Notes: generated by a model from the letters alone, not told the origin. 64,000 nucleotides of DNA from JAFGVL01 sp964546015 (GCA_964546015.1 CAZJHO010000002.1:1-64000), one strand, 5' to 3'. Shown: positions 24,970-33,435, counted from the first letter of the stretch. Program-made: numbers and translations.

Positions 24970-25896
24970 ATGAGAACATTTCTAAAAAATGGTACAGGCT
25001 TGGTGCGTATCGATAAATGGGAGCCTAATTGCTGGATAAACATTGAAACACCGAACGAAAAAGACCGGAAATATTTACTCGAAGAGCTTCAAATCTCCGA
25101 AGCTTTTTATAATGATATCGCTGATACGGATGAGCGTCCGCGTATAGAAATCGAAGATGACTGGATGTTGGTTATCATTCGAATCCCACACAAAACAGAT
25201 GATACAAAACTTCCTTACATTACAATTCCGGTTGGATTTGTATTCAAGGACGATATTTTCGTTTCAATTTGTTTTCATAAAACGGAACTGATTTCTGATT
25301 TTATTTCTTACAGTAAACGAAAAAATATTACTAAAAACGATCACTTTGATTTGGTTCTCAAACTATTGCTGTCATCCAGTATTTGGTTTTTGAAATATTT
25401 GAAACAAATAAATCAACATATAAAATCGGCTGAAAATAAGTTGGAAAAATCTGTTCGGAATGAAGACTTACAACGATTATTCCAGATTGAAAAATGTTTG
25501 GTTTATTTTACCACTTCACTTAAGGCTAACGACATTTTATTGCATAAAATGAAGAATCTGAAAGCTTACAGCAAATCATTTGACGAAGAATTGGTTGAGG
25601 ATGTGGATATCGAGCTTCGCCAAGCACTTGAAACCACCAATATTCATAGTGATATTCTCAGTGGCATGATGGATGCTTACGCTTCGGTTGTTTCTAACAA
25701 TCTGAATGTGGTGATGAAACAACTTACTTCCATATCTATTATATTAATGATTCCGACTTTGATTGCTAGTTTTTATGGAATGAATGTGCCTAATTCATTT
25801 CAAGAGAACTATTTTGGTTTCTGGATAATTTTGGCAATATCTTTCTTCGTTTCAGGCTTAAGTGGTTTTATTTTCTTGCGAAAGAAATGGTTTTAA
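24970..25896 (+). CDS. corA: CorA-family divalent cation transporter
   Basis: A 308-residue inner-membrane Mg2+ or Co2+ channel. The long cytoplasmic domain (1-245) includes the coiled stalk helix (DEELVEDVDIELRQALETT). The two C-terminal membrane helices flank the signature GMN in SFYGMNVPNSF, and the protein ends in FLRKKWF. The open frame reaches a TTG at 24922, inside the leader hairpins. ATG 24970 has a GGAGG at the right spacing and is the better start. The leader suggests translational control. Confidence 0.92.
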   Translation: MRTFLKNGTGLVRIDKWEPNCWINIETPNEKDRKYLLEELQISEAFYNDIADTDERPRIEIEDDWMLVIIRIPHKTDDTKLPYITIPVGFVFKDDIFVSICFHKTELISDFISYSKRKNITKNDHFDLVLKLLLSSSIWFLKYLKQINQHIKSAENKLEKSVRNEDLQRLFQIEKCLVYFTTSLKANDILLHKMKNLKAYSKSFDEELVEDVDIELRQALETTNIHSDILSGMMDAYASVVSNNLNVVMKQLTSISIILMIPTLIASFYGMNVPNSFQENYFGFWIILAISFFVSGLSGFIFLRKKWF

Positions 25897-25911
25897 TTAA
25901 TATTGAATAAG

Positions 25912-25941
25912 AAAAAAGCCACTTTTTGAAGTGGCTTTTTT
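25912..25941. terminator. bidirectional terminator, corA / rfbB
   Basis: AAAAAAGCCACTT (25912-25924) pairs with AAGTGGCTTTTTT (25929-25941) around a short loop. It sits between convergent corA and rfbB and has A and T runs on both sides. Confidence 0.9.
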
Positions 25942-25944
25942 CGT

Positions 25945-26997
25945 TTATCGATTGCTATATTGTTTGTTGTAATAGTTTTGGTAATCGCCCGAAGTGACAT
26001 GGTTAAGCCATTCTTCATTTTCAAGGTACCAATCAACGGTTTTTTCCAGTCCTTCTTCAAATTGGAGCGATGGAGTCCAGCCTAGTTCGCGTTGAAGTTT
26101 AGTGGAATCAATGGCATAACGCAAATCATGTCCGGCACGGTCGGTTACAAAAGTAATAAGTTTAGCCGATTCGCCTGCAGGGCGGTCTAACTTTCTATCC
26201 ATAATTTCACATAGCTTATGAATAAGATCAATGTTAGTCCACTCGTTGATTCCTCCGATATTATAAGTTTCACCGGTCACAGCTTTGTGGTAAATAACAT
26301 CAATAGCCGAAGCATGATCATTCACCCATAACCAGTCGCGAATATTTTCGCCTTTTCCATAGATTGGAATAGGTTTATTGTTTTTTATATTGTTGATCGA
26401 AAGAGGAATAAGTTTCTCTGGGAATTGATTGGCGCCGTAATTGTTTGAACAATTAGAAATTACGATTGGTAAGCCGTAAGTATGATAGTATGCGCGCACT
26501 AACATGTCCGAACTTGCTTTGGATGAAGAATAAGGGCTACGGGGGTCATAAGGCGTAATTTCCGTAAACATCCCTTCTTTTCCCAACGAACCGTATACTT
26601 CGTCGGTCGAAATATGATAGAATCGCTTGCCTTCCATATTATTTTTCCATTGTTCTTTTGCAGCATTAAGCAAATTAACTGTACCGATAATATTTGTACG
26701 GATAAAAGCCAACGGATCTTTGATGGAGCGGTCTACATGCGATTCGGCAGCCAAATGAATAACACCATCAAATAAAGTAGAAGCAAACAATTGATTAATA
26801 GCTGCTTCGTTGGTAATATCTATTTTTACAAATTTATAATTTGGTTTATGGTCTATATCCTTCAGATTCTCCAAATTACCGGCATAAGTCAAACAGTCAA
26901 GATTAACGATTTCGCAATCAGGGTATTTATTTACAAATAATCGAACTACATGTGATCCGATAAAGCCGGCACCACCGGTAATTAAAATTCTTTTCAT
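25945..26997 (-). CDS. rfbB: dTDP-glucose 4,6-dehydratase
   Basis: An extended SDR of 350 residues from ATG 26997 that makes dTDP-4-keto-6-deoxyglucose for rhamnose and related sugars. It has ITGGAGFIGSHVVR at the start, AAESHVDRSI, the STDEVYGSLG motif with the catalytic Asp-Glu, and YSSSKASSDMLVRAYY with the Tyr-Lys pair. The TTG at 27030 adds residues that overlap the promoter. rfbA, rfbC and rfbD are not adjacent, so the pathway genes are dispersed. Confidence 0.94.
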   Translation of the reverse strand: MKRILITGGAGFIGSHVVRLFVNKYPDCEIVNLDCLTYAGNLENLKDIDHKPNYKFVKIDITNEAAINQLFASTLFDGVIHLAAESHVDRSIKDPLAFIRTNIIGTVNLLNAAKEQWKNNMEGKRFYHISTDEVYGSLGKEGMFTEITPYDPRSPYSSSKASSDMLVRAYYHTYGLPIVISNCSNNYGANQFPEKLIPLSINNIKNNKPIPIYGKGENIRDWLWVNDHASAIDVIYHKAVTGETYNIGGINEWTNIDLIHKLCEIMDRKLDRPAGESAKLITFVTDRAGHDLRYAIDSTKLQRELGWTPSLQFEEGLEKTVDWYLENEEWLNHVTSGDYQNYYNKQYSNR

Positions 26998-27027
26998 AAA
27001 TTTTATGTTGAAGTAATATTTTACTTG

Positions 27028-27035
27028 CAAAAATA
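27028..27035 (-). promoter_or_regulatory. -7 box of rfbB
   Basis: Minus-strand TATTTTTG fits TAnnTTTG, 31 nt upstream of the ATG at 26997. It overlaps the longer TTG frame, supporting the shorter start. Confidence 0.55.
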
Positions 27036-27066
27036 AGGAAATATTTTACACTTCGGAAAAAATCCT

Positions 27067-27080
27067 TACCTTTGCCCCGC
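27067..27080 (+). promoter_or_regulatory. rpsP promoter with TTTGCCCCGC extension
   Basis: TACCTTTG (27067-27074) is followed by CCCCGC. The same TTTGC(A/C)CCGC block occurs at the corA and accC promoters. The transcript would carry a leader of about 48 nt. Confidence 0.6.
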
Positions 27081-27129
27081 TTTTCGAGAAAAAGCATATG
27101 TATAACTAAATTAAAATACAATTTAAAAA

Positions 27130-27687
27130 ATGGCAACTAAAATTAGATTGCAAAGACATGGTCGCAAAGGTTACGCATTTTATCATATCGTAATTGCTGA
27201 CAGTCGTGCGCCACGCGATGGCAAGTTTATAGAACGAATAGGTTCTTATAACCCGAACACAAATCCTGCAACTGTGGATTTGAACTTCGAGAAAGCTTTG
27301 AAATGGGTTTTAAATGGAGCACAGCCAACTGATACTACTCGTAATATTCTATCAGACGAGGGTGTTTATATGATGAAACATTTATTGGGTGGTGTTAAAA
27401 AAGGTGCTTTCGATCAAGCTGAAGCAGAAAAACGCTTTGAAGCGTGGAAAGCTTCTAAAATTGGAAAGGTACAAGATGAAAAAAGTAAACAGGATGCTGC
27501 TGCTCGCGATGCAAAGAAAAAACGCTTGGCTGAAGAAGCAAATAAAAACAAAGTAAAAGCGGCTGAAATAGCTAAAAAGAAATTAGCTGCAATCGAAGTT
27601 GCTGCTCCAGTTGAAGAAATAGTTGAAGAGGGAGAAGCCGAAGTTTCGGCAGTAGAGGCTACTGTAGAAGAAACAACTGCAGAATAA
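27130..27687 (+). CDS. rpsP: 30S ribosomal protein S16 with long C-terminal tail
   Basis: The first 80 or so residues are the S16 domain: MATKIRLQRHGRKGYAFYHI, ADSRAPRDGKFIERIGSYNP and GAQPTDTTRNILSDEGVYMM. Most bacterial S16 proteins stop soon after that. This one has 185 residues, with a tail first basic and coiled (Lys/Ala/Glu) and finally acidic (EEIVEEGEAEVSAVEATVEE). Such a tail is usual in Bacteroidales. No rimM or trmD follows; the gene has its own promoter and terminator. Confidence 0.96.
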   Translation: MATKIRLQRHGRKGYAFYHIVIADSRAPRDGKFIERIGSYNPNTNPATVDLNFEKALKWVLNGAQPTDTTRNILSDEGVYMMKHLLGGVKKGAFDQAEAEKRFEAWKASKIGKVQDEKSKQDAAARDAKKKRLAEEANKNKVKAAEIAKKKLAAIEVAAPVEEIVEEGEAEVSAVEATVEETTAE

Positions 27688-27702
27688 GTTTTTTTAATCA
27701 TA

Positions 27703-27744
27703 AAAAAAAGACGCTTGAAATTTCATTTTCGGGCGTCTTTTTTT
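27703..27744 (+). terminator. rpsP terminator
   Basis: AAAAAAGACGC (ending 27714) pairs with GCGTCTTTTTT (from 27733), loop of about 18 nt, T run after the stem. Confidence 0.85.
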
Positions 27745-27831
27745 GTTTTTCGTGTGGTTTGGTTTTCAGTTGCTTATGCTATTTGCTGTTCGTTTTTTCT
27801 ATAAAAATGACTTTTAGTAAGGTTTTATTCG

Positions 27832-27845
27832 TATTTTTGCCCCGC
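27832..27845 (+). promoter_or_regulatory. promoter of the acyl-CoA carboxylase operon
   Basis: TATTTTTG (27832-27839) followed by CCCCGC, the same block as at rpsP. It lies 80 nt upstream of the accC start. Confidence 0.55.
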
Positions 27846-27919
27846 GAAATTTTCTTAATGGAGAAGAATTTTGTCAGACGAGACAATTACTTCGCATAGT
27901 ATTCACCTAAATTTACCAG

Positions 27920-29440
27920 ATGAGTAAGATAAAGAAGATATTAATAGCGAATCGCGGTGAGATAGCCATACGCATAATGCGTTCCTGCAAGGAAATGGGG
28001 ATAAAGACCGTCGCTGTATATTCCGAAGCGGATCGTACTTCGCGCCATGTATTTTATGCGGACGAAGCCGTATGTATCGGTCCTGCCTCGTCAAAAGAGA
28101 GTTATTTATCGATCGATAAGATTATTCAAGCCGCCAAAGAATTTAATGCGGATGCCATTCATCCGGGCTACGGTTTTCTTTCTGAAAGCGCAGAGTTTGT
28201 TCGTCGTTGTCATTCTGAGGATATTATTTTTATTGGTCCGAAGCCGGAGTCAATGGAAGCCATGGGCGATAAAATATCGGCTCGTCAGACTATGATTTCT
28301 GCGGGAGTTCCTGTTGTTCCAGGAACGCAAGAGGGGTTAGATTCCGTAGAAGATGCCGTTCGTATTTGTAAAGAAATAGGTTTTCCGGTATTACTTAAAG
28401 CGACAGCCGGCGGCGGCGGAAAAGGCATGCGTCTAATACAGGACGAGAGCGAAGTTGCAGATGCTTTTCTTACTGCCAAATCGGAAGCAGCCAACTCATT
28501 CGGGAATGATACCGTTTATATCGAAAAATATATATCCTCCCCCCACCATATAGAATTCCAGGTTTTAGGAGATCAGTATGGCAATATCATCCACTTATGC
28601 GAGCGAGAGTGTTCTATCCAACGCCGTTATCAAAAGATAGTAGAAGAAAGCCCGTCACCACTGATGACCCCCGAGTTACGGGAAAGGATGGGCTCATCGG
28701 CTGTGTCTGCAGCTCGAGCGGTAAATTACGAAGGAGTAGGAACAATCGAGTTTTTAGTAGATGACGATCACAATTATTATTTTCTGGAGATGAATACACG
28801 CCTTCAGGTTGAGCATCCGATAACGGAAGAAGTGCTTGGTGTCGACTTGGTGAAGGAGCAGATTAATGTAGCGAACGGATTACCACTTCGTCTTCAACAA
28901 AACGATATCGTACAGCGCGGGCATGCGATTGAGTGCCGTATTTGTGCGGAAGATACCGATAATGGATTTGTTCCAGCTCCGGGAGTTATCAGTCATATTA
29001 CCGAACCTCTTGGTATCGGGACTCGTGTGGACAGTTATGTATATCCGGGTTACGAGGTGCCAATGTATTACGATCCGATGATCAGCAAGCTGATCGTATG
29101 GGCAGTAACTCGGGAATATGCTATTGAGCGTATGCGCCGTGTGTTGTATGAATATAAGATTACGGGGATTAAAAATAACATCAGTTATTTGCGTAAGATA
29201 ATGGATATGAAGGATTTCAATGAAGGGAAGTATGATACTCATTTCATAGAAAAGAATAAAGAATTGTTGGAGCAAAAGAAGTTCGAACGCCATCAATCTA
29301 CTGTCGAAAATATTGCTATCATTGCTGCTTATATCGATTATGTGTTTAATTTGGAAGAAAACTCTGTAAAATTCCAAGATAATCGACCGATAAGTCGTTG
29401 GCGGGAGTTTGGGAAACGGAGTAGTTTAAATAGGTGGTAA
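27920..29440 (+). CDS. accC: biotin carboxylase subunit of an acyl-CoA carboxylase
   Basis: ATP-dependent carboxylation of the biotin on the carrier protein. The 506-residue protein has KKILIANRGEIAIRIMRSCK at the N-terminus, IHPGYGFLSE, the ATP-grasp glycine loop KATAGGGGKGMR, HIEFQVLGD, ERECSIQRRYQKIVEESPSP and the catalytic FLEMNTRLQVEHPITEEV. It is longer than the usual 450 residues because of a C-terminal helical extension. The gene for the biotin carrier lies downstream but is displaced by an inserted 4-helix-bundle gene. The operon probably makes propionyl-CoA carboxylase. Confidence 0.93.
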   Translation: MSKIKKILIANRGEIAIRIMRSCKEMGIKTVAVYSEADRTSRHVFYADEAVCIGPASSKESYLSIDKIIQAAKEFNADAIHPGYGFLSESAEFVRRCHSEDIIFIGPKPESMEAMGDKISARQTMISAGVPVVPGTQEGLDSVEDAVRICKEIGFPVLLKATAGGGGKGMRLIQDESEVADAFLTAKSEAANSFGNDTVYIEKYISSPHHIEFQVLGDQYGNIIHLCERECSIQRRYQKIVEESPSPLMTPELRERMGSSAVSAARAVNYEGVGTIEFLVDDDHNYYFLEMNTRLQVEHPITEEVLGVDLVKEQINVANGLPLRLQQNDIVQRGHAIECRICAEDTDNGFVPAPGVISHITEPLGIGTRVDSYVYPGYEVPMYYDPMISKLIVWAVTREYAIERMRRVLYEYKITGIKNNISYLRKIMDMKDFNEGKYDTHFIEKNKELLEQKKFERHQSTVENIAIIAAYIDYVFNLEENSVKFQDNRPISRWREFGKRSSLNRW

Positions 29441-29442
29441 TG

Positions 29443-29951
29443 TTTAGGAATGAGGAATGGGGTATGAGTGTAGTTTTTTTCAAAAACTTTTAAAGCATGA
29501 ATGAAATAATTGATTATAATCAGAAATATTCTATTCGAACTAAAAAATATGCGATTCACATTATTCACTTTTATGTAAAATACTGTAAATCGAGTGATGA
29601 GCTTCGTATCATTGGAAAGCAATTCCTTCGTTCAGGCACTTCAATTGCTTCTAATTTCAGGGCATATATCAGAGGGCGTTCCATTGCTGAACGACACTCA
29701 AAAATGTGTATTGTTGTTGAAGAAACCGACGAAACTATATTCTGGTTTGAGTTATTGGAAGAATCGGGTTTAATTGACACTTCGCTAACTCAAGCATTTA
29801 TTCAAGAAGGAACTGAACTACTCAAAATTTTTTCCACAACAAAAGCAAAATTAAAACCAAACAATTCGTAAAAAGAGAAATGTGGGGTATTGAATGCAAC
29901 TCATTCCTCACTTCTATTAATTAGGAAACTCATCTCTCATTTCTCAAACAC
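29443..29951 (+). mobile_element. candidate IVS-like element: inverted word repeats around a four-helix-bundle ORF
   Basis: Between accC and the biotin carrier gene about 510 nt are inserted. The left end (29443-29470) reads as GGAATGAGGAATGGGG-type words. The right end (29877-29951) holds the inverse words ACTCATTCCTCACTTC and CTCATCTCTCATTTCTC. An exact 9-bp inverted match is TGAGGAATG (29451-29459) against CATTCCTCA (29902-29910). The ORF 29497-29871 lies inside. No target-site duplication could be seen. The mobile-element label is a hypothesis. Confidence 0.45.
29497..29871 (+). CDS. four-helix-bundle protein (23S rRNA intervening-sequence protein family)
   Basis: A 124-residue all-helical protein. 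The core QFLRSGTSIASNFRAYIRGR followed by RHSKMCIVVEETDETIFWFELLEESGLI matches the family pattern (SGTSI.AN..EA..., then KM.IA.KE..ET.YWL.LL). Proteins of this family (PF05635/TIGR02436) are encoded in the intervening sequences of 23S rRNA genes in Leptospira and Coxiella, and are structurally related to the Avd factor of diversity-generating retroelements. Here the gene splits a carboxylase operon instead. Its molecular function is unknown. It has no promoter of its own that I can see. Confidence 0.85.
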   Translation: MNEIIDYNQKYSIRTKKYAIHIIHFYVKYCKSSDELRIIGKQFLRSGTSIASNFRAYIRGRSIAERHSKMCIVVEETDETIFWFELLEESGLIDTSLTQAFIQEGTELLKIFSTTKAKLKPNNS

Positions 29952-29959
29952 TAAATAAC

Positions 29960-30484
29960 ATGGAAATAAAAGTAGGAGATAGAATAGCTGATGTTGAATT
30001 AATCAGCAAAGAAGACAATATGGTAAAAATCCGTATCGATGATGCGATTTTTGATGTAGATATTGTAATGGCAGAGAACGAATTGTGTTCGATTCTCCAT
30101 AAAGGTAAGTCGTATAATGCAGAGATAAAGCGTAGTGAAAGCGGGAAAGAATACCAGGTGAATACATATTTTTCGTCGTTTCCGGTACAAATAATAGATT
30201 CCCAGAGCAAATACCAACAAAACCGCAAAAAAGAATCGGTTGAGAAACAACAATCCTCTATCCTTTCGCATATGGCGGGAAAAGTGGTGAAAGTTTTGGT
30301 AAAGGAGGGAGAGGAAGTAAAATCCGGACAATCTATTATTGTTATAGAAGCGATGAAGATGCAGAACGAATATAAAGTACAACAAGACTGCACTGTTGAA
30401 CGAATCCATGTGGCCGAAGGTGAGAGCGTGTCCGGCGGACAGCTGCTTATTAGACTTAAAAATGACGAAGAAGAAAATAATTAG
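29960..30484 (+). CDS. biotin carboxyl carrier subunit of acyl-CoA carboxylase
   Basis: A 174-residue protein. Residues about 100-170 are a biotinyl/lipoyl domain with the biotin attachment site IVIEAMKMQNEY (Lys about 139) and the glycine bends MAGKVVKVLVKEGEEVKSGQ. The first 70 residues form a separate beta-rich domain (VGDRIADVELISKEDNM). A Gln/Ser-rich linker joins them. It works with the biotin carboxylase upstream and the carboxyltransferase downstream. It is separated from the former by the four-helix-bundle element. Confidence 0.9.
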   Translation: MEIKVGDRIADVELISKEDNMVKIRIDDAIFDVDIVMAENELCSILHKGKSYNAEIKRSESGKEYQVNTYFSSFPVQIIDSQSKYQQNRKKESVEKQQSSILSHMAGKVVKVLVKEGEEVKSGQSIIVIEAMKMQNEYKVQQDCTVERIHVAEGESVSGGQLLIRLKNDEEENN

Positions 30485-30605
30485 CAAATTCGGAAATTAG
30501 CATATTAACAAATTATTTATGCTGATTTTCTTTGCAATAATCGAATAAACAAATAGATTTCAAAATAGTTATTTGCTAATTGACTAATTTACAAATCTGC
30601 TAATT
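30481..30605. repeat. inverted word repeat (AATTAGCAAATT words)
   Basis: The left arm (30482-30516) and the reverse complement of the right arm (about 30569-30604) agree at about 27 of 35 positions over TTAGCAAATTCGGAAATTAG-type words. The loop is about 50 nt and encodes nothing recognisable. It lies between the biotin carrier and carboxyltransferase genes, so the operon carries two such elements. Confidence 0.75.
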
Positions 30606-30612
30606 AAATTTT

Positions 30613-32148
30613 ATGAAAACAAATAAAGAAATTTACGCTGAATTTATCGAGAAGGAAAAAGTAGCGATGCTCGGTGGCGGACAAGACAAGATAGACAAAC
30701 AACATACAGAAGGTAAGATGACTGCCCGTGAGCGCATTGATACCTTGTTGGACAAGGGTACTTTTGTAGAAATAGACAAATTTGTAGTGCACAACTGCCA
30801 AAACTTTGGTTTGGGTAAAAGCCGTATTGCAGGCGATGGCGTTGTAGGTGGATACGGAAAAATCGATGGTCGTTTGGTGTATGTGTATGCCTATGATTTC
30901 ACTGTTCTAGGAGGGTCTCTTAGCCGTACCAATGCCAATAAAATAGTGAAGCTACAAAGGATGGCGATCAAAATGGGAGCTCCTATCATAGCTATTAATG
31001 ATTCGGGAGGAGCTCGCATACAAGAAGGAGTATCAAGTTTGGCCGGGTATGGAGATATTTTTTATCAAAATACTATTTCGTCGGGTGTAATACCACAGTT
31101 ATCGGTAATTATGGGTCCATGTGCGGGCGGAGCGTGTTATTCGCCGGCATTGACGGATTTTATTTTCATGGTGAAGGAAAAGAGTCACTTATTTGTAACG
31201 GGTCCGGATGTAGTGAAAACTGTCACTCATGAAGAAGTAAGCAAAGAAGAATTAGGCGGTGCCTCTGTACACAGTTCAAAAAGCGGCGTAGCCCATTTTG
31301 TAGGCATTGATGAAGGAGAAACGCTCATGATGGTTCGGGAACTGCTTGGTTTCTTGCCATCGAATAACATGGAAGACGCTCCTGTTAGTCCATCATTCGA
31401 TCCTATCACACGCGAGGAGGAAAAGCTGAATACGCTTATTCCGGAAGACCCCAATAAATCCTACGATATTAAGGAGTTGATAGAGTCGGTGGTTGACGAA
31501 GGACATTTGTTTGAAGTGATGCCTAACTTTGCTCCGAATGTGGTGATAGGCTTTGCCCGTTTAGGGGGAAAAAGCGTGGGTATTGTAGCGAATCAACCGG
31601 CTTTTTTGGCGGGAGTGCTTGATATTGATGCATCGGACAAAGCGGCTCGTTTTATTCGTTTTTGCGACTGTTTCAATATTCCATTGATTACCTTTGAAGA
31701 TGTTCCCGGTTTTCATCCCGGTTGCACCCAGGAGCATAATGGGATTATTCGTCATGGAGCCAAAGTGGTGTATTCTTATGTAGAGGCAACTGTACCTAAG
31801 ATTACAGTTATAACTCGTAAGGCATATGGAGGAGCTTATATTGTGATGTCAAGCAAGCATACAGGAGCAGATATTAACTTTGCTTACCCAAATGCGGAGA
31901 TTGCCGTAATGGGTGCCTCTGGAGCTGTAAATGTACTTTACCGCAAAGCGGATGAGGAAACTAAAACCAAAGCCCTTGCCGAGTACGAAGACAATTTCTC
32001 GAATCCTTACCGCGCTGCAGAACTGGGTTATATTGATGAGATTATTTTGCCGTCGCAAACGCGCACGAAAATTATTCAAGCTTTAGATATGGCTCAAACC
32101 AAGATCCGCAGTAATCCTGCGAAGAAGCATGGGAATATTCCGTTGTAA
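30613..32148 (+). CDS. acyl-CoA carboxyltransferase beta subunit (propionyl-/methylmalonyl-CoA type)
   Basis: The 511-residue crotonase-like protein transfers CO2 between biotin and acyl-CoA. Motifs: HTEGKMTARERIDTLLD, GGSLSRTNANKIVKLQRMA, the N-terminal oxyanion hole NDSGGARIQEGVSSLAGYG, GPCAGGACYSPALTDF, and the C-terminal GFHPGCTQEHNGIIRHGAK with RKAYGGAYIVMSSKH. This is the PccB/MmdA family. No membrane MmdB gene is nearby, which favours a soluble carboxylase. A strong terminator ends the operon. Confidence 0.94.
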   Translation: MKTNKEIYAEFIEKEKVAMLGGGQDKIDKQHTEGKMTARERIDTLLDKGTFVEIDKFVVHNCQNFGLGKSRIAGDGVVGGYGKIDGRLVYVYAYDFTVLGGSLSRTNANKIVKLQRMAIKMGAPIIAINDSGGARIQEGVSSLAGYGDIFYQNTISSGVIPQLSVIMGPCAGGACYSPALTDFIFMVKEKSHLFVTGPDVVKTVTHEEVSKEELGGASVHSSKSGVAHFVGIDEGETLMMVRELLGFLPSNNMEDAPVSPSFDPITREEEKLNTLIPEDPNKSYDIKELIESVVDEGHLFEVMPNFAPNVVIGFARLGGKSVGIVANQPAFLAGVLDIDASDKAARFIRFCDCFNIPLITFEDVPGFHPGCTQEHNGIIRHGAKVVYSYVEATVPKITVITRKAYGGAYIVMSSKHTGADINFAYPNAEIAVMGASGAVNVLYRKADEETKTKALAEYEDNFSNPYRAAELGYIDEIILPSQTRTKIIQALDMAQTKIRSNPAKKHGNIPL

Positions 32149-32168
32149 TATTTAGGAAATCATAAATG

Positions 32169-32208
32169 AAAACACACCATAATGGAGAGAGTTATGGTGT
32201 GTTTTTTT
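32169..32208 (+). terminator. terminator of the carboxylase operon
   Basis: AAAACACACCATAA (32169-32182) pairs with TTATGGTGTGTTTT (from 32192), loop 9 nt, T run after. Confidence 0.92.
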
Positions 32209-32313
32209 ATTCAACTATTTGAAAAATATGATTTTATTAGAATTGATTTTTCTTTATCCATAATTGGATGAATTCTTATCCAAGTATGGAATTGATATTA
32301 TTAATTAACAACT

Positions 32314-33117
32314 TTATTTTTGAGGATAAATTACTTTCATATATTCTCCGCTTGTTTCGAAACGAATTTTAGAATTCTGAAATGACTGTTTTATAGTTTC
32401 TCTGAATGTGATGTCTTTCGGCGAACCGGTTTTAATTTCTGATTGACTCATTAGCCAGAGCGTGTCTGCTGTTTGTAGGGCAAGGTCAAGTTCGTGGGTA
32501 GAAACAATGATTCCTTTGTCGGTTTCTTTCGCTAAACGATATAGCAGGAGCATAATTTCAGCTCTATTAGGCAAATCGAGGTGTGCCGTAGGTTCGTCAA
32601 GAAAAATGAGAGGAGTGTCCTGAGCAAGAGCCTTAGCGATAAGTGCCCGTTGTTTCTCTCCATCCGAGAGTTGATTGATAAAGCTGTTTGTTTTATGCGA
32701 AAGATGAACTTGTTCTATAGCTCGTTGAGTTTTTTCAATATCATCTTTTGTGCGGTTGCCAAGCCACGAAGTATGTGGATAACGCCCTGTGAAAACAAGT
32801 TCGAAAACGGATAGATTATCCACATCTACTTTTTCGGTTAATACAAACGAAATTAATAATGCTTTCTCTGAGTTATTCAGCAAAACACTGTTTTTTTTAT
32901 TAATAAAAATATTTCCATTCAAAGGATTTTGAAGTCCGGACAGTGTGCGTAAAAGTGTAGATTTTCCACAGCCGTTTTGCCCGATGAGGCATACCATTTC
33001 TCCTGCATTCAGACTTAAATTAATGTTTTGCTGAATACAATTATTTTTGTAGCCGATGTCTAAACCGGAAATCTTAAGAAGGGGCATTTCTTTATCGGCT
33101 TTTACTTGTTTTTCCAT
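32314..33117 (-). CDS. ABC transporter ATP-binding protein, iron-chelate/cobalamin type
   Basis: A FecE/BtuD-like ATPase. Walker A is GQNGCGKST, the signature is QLSDGEKQRALIAKALAQ, Walker B is PLIFLDEPTAHLD, and the switch His is in STHELDLAL. The frame is open to 33153, but that would overlap the upstream gene by 52 nt. ATG 33117 (16-nt overlap) or ATG 33087 (MPLLKISGLDIGY, no overlap) are more likely; I give 33117. No permease or substrate-binding gene is next to it, so the partner subunits must be elsewhere. Confidence 0.87.
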   Translation of the reverse strand: MEKQVKADKEMPLLKISGLDIGYKNNCIQQNINLSLNAGEMVCLIGQNGCGKSTLLRTLSGLQNPLNGNIFINKKNSVLLNNSEKALLISFVLTEKVDVDNLSVFELVFTGRYPHTSWLGNRTKDDIEKTQRAIEQVHLSHKTNSFINQLSDGEKQRALIAKALAQDTPLIFLDEPTAHLDLPNRAEIMLLLYRLAKETDKGIIVSTHELDLALQTADTLWLMSQSEIKTGSPKDITFRETIKQSFQNSKIRFETSGEYMKVIYPQK

Positions 33118-33356
33118 CTTGGCAATCGGTTCATACCTCGTGTAAAAAGCCATGCAGTAAATTTGTTTATGCCACTTTTAATCATAGCTTGACGGCAGCG
33201 TTCCTGAAATTCTTTTACAGTACCTTCAAAAGTAAATCTACCATCCTGATAACAATAACTGCAATATTGCTCGTTTTTTGTTCCGTCGGTGCTGGTACTA
33301 CCACCTTGTGGGTCTTTGCTTATCGGCATTCCGCAACTCTCACATCGTTTAGCCAT
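33102..33356 (-). CDS. zinc-ribbon domain protein (zf-ribbon_2-like)
   Basis: A small 84-residue protein. Two CxxC knuckles, CESCGMP at the start and YCSYCYQDG about 28 residues later, would bind one zinc. A basic helical end (FTAWLFTRGMNRLPRWKNK) follows. MAKRCESCGMPI at 33356 is the natural start; the longer TTG frame to 33389 adds nothing conserved. It overlaps the ABC ATPase gene slightly. Members of this family are common in Bacteroidota but their role is unknown. Confidence 0.8.
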   Translation of the reverse strand: MAKRCESCGMPISKDPQGGSTSTDGTKNEQYCSYCYQDGRFTFEGTVKEFQERCRQAMIKSGINKFTAWLFTRGMNRLPRWKNK

Positions 33357-33435
33357 AAGATTTATTTTTAGTATTTGACAATAGCACAAAAATAATGATT
33401 ATTTGAGTTGTGATGCTATAAATTTATTATTTTTA

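Noticed and set aside
27414..27701. Plausible-looking antisense frame opposite rpsP
   Set aside because: It is Ala/Ser-rich only because the S16 tail is Lys/Ala/Glu-rich on the other strand.
29443..29951. Diversity-generating retroelement
   Set aside because: The four-helix-bundle protein resembles Avd in fold, but no reverse transcriptase, template repeat or variable repeat was found in the window.
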